Position numbers and translations under genes: made by a program. From JBFGCA01 sp041567315 (GTDB lineage Bacteria; Acidobacteriota; Thermoanaerobaculia; Multivoradales; JAHEKO01), in assembly GCA_041567315.1 (NCBI GenBank), contig JBFGCA010000090.1, positions 1 to 20,224 on the forward strand: 20,224 nt of DNA. Direction: 5' to 3'. A model generated the notes under the pieces. It ran no database searches and had not been told where the DNA came from. It saw only the letters and a program-made list of their open reading frames with translations. This document shows positions 17,571 to 20,224 of this stretch, piece after piece (within the stretch, counting starts at the first letter, position 1; every line of letters begins with the position of its first letter).

Positions 17571-19198
17571 GCCGGCGCCTCCCGCCGCACGATGCGCTCG
17601 GTGTAACGGGCCAGGAGCGCCCACACCGGCCCCGGGGTCATCTGCCCGAAGGCGCAAAGGCTCGCCGTGCCGATCAGGCCGAGCAGCTCCTCGAAGACCG
17701 GGAGGTCGGCGGGGCCGATCCCCGCGCGCGCCATCGCCAGCGCCCGCTGCGAGCCCAGCCGGCAGGGGACGCACTTGCCGCACGACTCCTCGGCCATGAA
17801 CTCGAGCAGGTGGACCACCAGCGCCGCGGGATCGGTGCTCTCGGGGACCCCCACCAGGCCGCCGTGCCCGAGGGCGACGCCGCGCTCGGCCATCGCCGCG
17901 TAGCAGACCGGCACCTCCCACTCGGCGGGCCCCAGCAGGCTCCCCATCGGACCGCCCAGCAGCACGGCGATCAGCCGCTCGCCGCGGTCGCCGCCCCCGG
18001 CCTCCTGCTCGACGATGCGGCCCAGCGGGACGCCGAACTCGGCCTCGACGATCCCCGGACGGGCGAAGGCGCGGCTCAGGCAGAGCGCCTTGGTGCCGGG
18101 CGAGGCGGCGGTTCCCAGGGCGCGGTAGGCGTCGGCGCCGCGCTCGACGATCCACGGCACGTTGACCAGCGTCTCGACGTTGTTGACCACGGTGGGCTGG
18201 CCGTGCAGCCCCGCCTCGGCCGGGTAGGGCGGCCGCAGGCGCACCTCGCCACGGAGGCCCTCGAGGGCGTTGAGCATCGCGGTCTCTTCGCCGCAGACGT
18301 AGCTGCCCAGGGCGCGGAACAGCCGCACTTCGAAGCCGAAGCCGCTGCCCAGCACCGACGGGCCGAGGATCCCGGCGCGGCGCGCCTCGGCCAGCGCGGC
18401 CTCGAGCCGCCGCACCGCTTCGGGGTACTCGCCGCGCACGAAGAGGACCCCCTCCCCGGCCCCGACCGCAAAGGCGCAGAGGATCATTCCCTCGAGCAGG
18501 GCGTGCGGGTCGTGCTCCATCAGCACCCGGTCGATGAACGAGCCGGGGTCGCCCTCGTCGCCGTTGGCGATCACGAAGCGGCGCTCGCCCGGGGCCTCGG
18601 CGCAGCGCCGCCACTTGGCGCCGGCCGGGAACCCGGCGCCGCCCCGGCCCTGCAGGCCCGACCGCTCCACCTCGTCGAGGACCCAGGCGGGACCGCGCTC
18701 GAGGGCGGCGGCGAGGGCGCCGTAGACGCCCGCCGCCCGCGCCTTCGCGAGACCCGAGTGGTCGCCCTTCAGCAGGTGGCGAGTGACAATCGCCTCCCGG
18801 CCGATGCTGCGCACGGCCGGCGCCGAGGGCGTCTCGCCACCGGCCGCCAGGTGTACCCGGCCCTGCTCGTCGAGAGTCGCCGGACCGCGGTCGCAGTAAC
18901 CCAGGCAGTAGACGCCTGGGACGGCGCCCTCGTCCACGGGCACCCGCGGCGCCCGCGGCCGCGCCAGCGTGCAGGCGGTGCCACGGCAGACCCGCGCGGT
19001 CCGCGGCTCCGGCACCAGCTCGCCGTAGAACGACAGCGTGCCGCGCAGCGCCGCCGGTGGCAGACCGGTCCGCTGGCCGAGCACCCGCAGAGCGGCGGCA
19101 TCGATCGGCCGCCCGGCCCGCACGTGCTCCTCCAGCAGGTGGAGCGGGTCCGCCGCTCCACCCCGCGTCTCCCGGTGGCGTCGCAGGCGCTCCGACAT
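17567..19198 (-). CDS. Fused NuoE-NuoF-type diaphorase subunit of formate dehydrogenase
   Basis: 543 aa from ATG 19198; a longer frame reaches 19285, but the candidate promoter at 19248-19219 lies inside it and the extra residues are a basic unconserved stretch. Residues 1-120 are a NuoE/FdsG-like thioredoxin-fold [2Fe-2S] module with C71, C76, C98 and C102, including the LSFYGEL motif. Residues 140-540 are NuoF/FdsB: the FMN/NADH motif GRGGAGFPAG (184-193), NGDEGDPGSF (212-221), VCGEETAML (301-309), and the [4Fe-4S] cysteines C473, C476, C479 and C515. It should accept electrons from the alpha subunit and reduce NAD+. Fusion replaces the separate FdsG and FdsB polypeptides of many FdsABG-type enzymes. 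It opens the operon; the downstream alpha gene overlaps by four bases. Function by homology is well supported; NAD(P) preference is not visible. Confidence 0.92.
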
Positions 19199-19218
19199 AC
19201 GAGGGCCGATCCGGCGCC

Positions 19219-19248
19219 ATCGTAGGGAGGCGCGGACGGCCCCCGCAA
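19219..19248 (-). promoter_or_regulatory. Candidate promoter of the formate dehydrogenase operon
   Basis: On the minus strand, TTGCGG (19248-19243) and TACGAT (19224-19219) are separated by 18 bases. The ATG at 19198 is 20 bases beyond the -10, implying a short leader. Both hexamers are imperfect. Confidence 0.35.
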
Positions 19249-19270
19249 CGCGCCGCCGGGTGGTGCGCTC

Positions 19271-19305
19271 GCCGGCAGACGCCACCCTCGCGGGTGGGCG
19301 CCGGC
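19271..19305 (-). terminator. Hairpin terminator downstream of the dodecin gene
   Basis: Inner arms CCACCC (19282-19287) and GGGTGG (19292-19297) and outer GCCGGC copies (19271-19276, 19300-19305) pair, with a small bulge and internal loop. On the minus strand the loop is GCGA, the same tetraloop as at 2133-2136. It begins three bases beyond the dodecin stop and separates it from the formate dehydrogenase promoter. Confidence 0.55.
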
Positions 19306-19307
19306 GG

Positions 19308-19517
19308 CTACTCCGACTCGACCTTCAGACCGACCTGGATCTTGACCTGGTACTCGGCGACCTTGCCGCCCTCGGTGCGCCCTCGCATCTCGACCACCTC
19401 GAACCAGTTGAGGCCGCGCAGGGTGCGGGCGGCGTCGCCGAGCGCGCTCTCGATCGCCGCCTCGTAGGACTTGTCGGAGGTGCCCACCAGCGTCACCATC
19501 TTGAAGGTCTTGCCCAT
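19308..19517 (-). CDS. Dodecin (flavin-binding small protein)
   Basis: 69 aa from ATG 19517; GAGGAGGG lies just upstream, so the longer open frame beginning at 19640 is not used. The sequence MGKTFKMVTLVGTS, the helix SYEAAIESALGDAARTL (18-33), the NWFEVVEMRG strand (37-46) and AEYQVKIQVGLKVE (54-67) fit the dodecin fold and normal length closely. Trp38 is the expected flavin-stacking residue. Dodecins form hollow dodecamers that store or buffer riboflavin, FMN or related flavins and protect them from light. An FMN-dependent diaphorase gene lies immediately downstream on the same strand, though a hairpin separates them. It is divergently arranged with the S41 protease gene. Identification is confident. 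Confidence 0.95.
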   Translation of the reverse strand: MGKTFKMVTLVGTSDKSYEAAIESALGDAARTLRGLNWFEVVEMRGRTEGGKVAEYQVKIQVGLKVESE

Positions 19518-19550
19518 CCTTCCCTCCTCGTCGTCGTGAACAACGGTGAC

Positions 19551-19556
19551 AGGATA
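19551..19556 (-). promoter_or_regulatory. Candidate -10 box of dodecin
   Basis: TATCCT on the minus strand (19556-19551) precedes the dodecin ATG by 33 bases and sits in the least GC-rich part of the divergent gap 19518-19609. No strong -35 is seen. Confidence 0.3.
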
Positions 19557-19599
19557 CTCAATTCTCCAGGGACCGCCTTTCGCGGAGGCGACCGGCCGT

Positions 19600-19608
19600 T
19601 GATAGGCT
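19600..19608 (+). promoter_or_regulatory. Extended -10 candidate of the S41 protease gene
   Basis: TGATAGGCT resembles an extended -10 (TGn plus TAGGCT). Its last base is seven bases before the TTG at 19616, matching the geometry at the DinB-like gene, and it almost touches the GTG at 19610. Confidence 0.35.
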
Positions 19609-19609
19609 G

Positions 19610-20224
19610 GTGTGGTTGATCTCGGAAAAACCGCTGGCAATCGCGCTGTTGCTCGCCCTGGGCCTACTCCTGGGGCCGGCCGCGGCGCCCTCCCAGCCGC
19701 CGTCGCCCGACGAGCTGCGCGCCGTCGATCAGTACCTCGAGGCGCTGTGGACGCTCCACGAGTCGTACGGCGCCGAGGTGCCCTTCAGCGAGCTCGTCGG
19801 GGCGGCGATCGGCGGCATGCTGCGGACCCTCGACCCGCACACCAGCTATCTCTCGCGCCGCGCCTACCGCTCGATGCGCGGTCGCCAGCGAGGGAGCTTC
19901 TTCGGGGTCGGCATCCTGATCAGCCGGCGCGACGGGCGGGTGGTGGTGATCGCACCCATCGAGGGCAGCCCCGCGTGGCGCGCCGGGCTGCAATCCGGCG
20001 ACGTCATCCAGGCGATCGACGGCGAGCCGGCCGAGGGGCTGACGATGGACGAGGCCGTCGAGCGCATCAAGGGGCCCGAGGGGACCGAGGTCACCCTCGA
20101 GATCGCGCGGCCGGGGCTCGACGAGCCGCTGACCTTCACCATCGCGCGCGCCGAGATCCCGCAGGAGACGGTGCGCTACGCCTACCTGCTGACGCCGGAG
20201 GTCGGCTACGTCCGGCTCACCGAC
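19610..20224 (+). CDS. S41-family C-terminal processing protease, N-terminal part (3' truncated by window edge)
   Basis: 205 residues to the right edge, no stop reached. GTG 19610 is the first usable start in the frame; TTG 19616 is the alternative if the mRNA is leaderless. Residues 9-26 are a signal peptide or anchor (ALLLALGLLLGPAAA). Residues 34-90 form the S41 N-terminal helical region, with the characteristic LDPHTSYL at 74-81. A PDZ domain spans about 96-168: FGVGILI, then SPAWRAGLQSGDVIQAIDGEPAEGL, then the EAVERIKGPEGTEVTL helix-strand. The catalytic Ser-Lys domain should begin around the terminal VGYVRLTD and lies beyond the window. CtpA/Prc-type proteases trim periplasmic proteins. 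It is divergent from dodecin with a 92-base shared gap. Family is secure; substrate is unknown. Confidence 0.92.
   Translation, partial: MWLISEKPLAIALLLALGLLLGPAAAPSQPPSPDELRAVDQYLEALWTLHESYGAEVPFSELVGAAIGGMLRTLDPHTSYLSRRAYRSMRGRQRGSFFGVGILISRRDGRVVVIAPIEGSPAWRAGLQSGDVIQAIDGEPAEGLTMDEAVERIKGPEGTEVTLEIARPGLDEPLTFTIARAEIPQETVRYAYLLTPEVGYVRLTD

Noticed and set aside
17571..19220. Extension of the formate dehydrogenase alpha frame upstream to 19220
   Set aside because: The extra 550 codons overlap the NuoEF gene out of frame and give an Arg/Gly-rich product. GTG 17570 in a GTGA overlap is the natural start.

Overview
The window is very GC-rich bacterial DNA from a Gram-negative-type organism (periplasmic c-type cytochromes, secreted multidomain proteins, many GTG starts, strong Shine-Dalgarno sites). 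No rRNA, tRNA, CRISPR array, transposase or integrase is visible. Gene style points to Acidobacteriota, perhaps the Thermoanaerobaculia: secreted proteins end in a short FADxFESGDLSAW tag, and there are TPR/lipoprotein remnants, a C-terminal SARP regulator and a dodecin. This placement is inference from protein style, not from a marker gene.

Layout. 3-1232 (+): 3' part of a large regulator, TPR-like segment followed by a winged helix and a bacterial transcriptional activator domain. 1372-2046 (+): membrane-anchored monoheme cytochrome c. A strong hairpin at 2118-2151 separates it from a convergent two-gene operon on the minus strand (7448 to 2185): an Asp-box (BNR/sialidase-fold) secreted protein, then a secreted M14 zinc carboxypeptidase. 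The two are translationally coupled (TAGTG) and share a jelly-roll domain and C-terminal tag. 7449-7674 is a divergent control region with helically phased repeats. 7675-7926 (+) encodes an orphan MbtH-like protein. 7929-9406 holds remnants: a lipoprotein/TPR gene with two frameshifts and a beta-sandwich fragment.

9551-11038 (+): DASS/SLC13 anion transporter. 11093-11629 (+): DinB-fold protein, possibly leaderless. 11819-14314 (+): secreted M1-type metallopeptidase behind a perfect TATAAT and an operator-like dyad. 19198 to 14290 (-): a tight operon of a fused NuoE-NuoF protein, a cysteine-type formate dehydrogenase alpha subunit, and a periplasmic cytochrome c, each joined by a 4-base GTGA overlap. 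19517-19308 (-): dodecin. 19610 to the right edge (+): N-terminal part of an S41/C-terminal processing protease.

Working together. The FDH operon looks like a cytoplasmic NAD-linked formate dehydrogenase, with an unexpected periplasmic cytochrome c added to the transcript. The M14 and M1 peptidases, the Asp-box protein and the DASS carrier fit a heterotroph that degrades extracellular protein or glycan and imports organic acids. No single novel defence or mobile system is evident. The best leads are the C-terminal tag that resembles a displaced jelly-roll strand, the coupled FDH-cytochrome unit, the orphan MbtH beside a decayed TPR gene, and several operator-like repeats.
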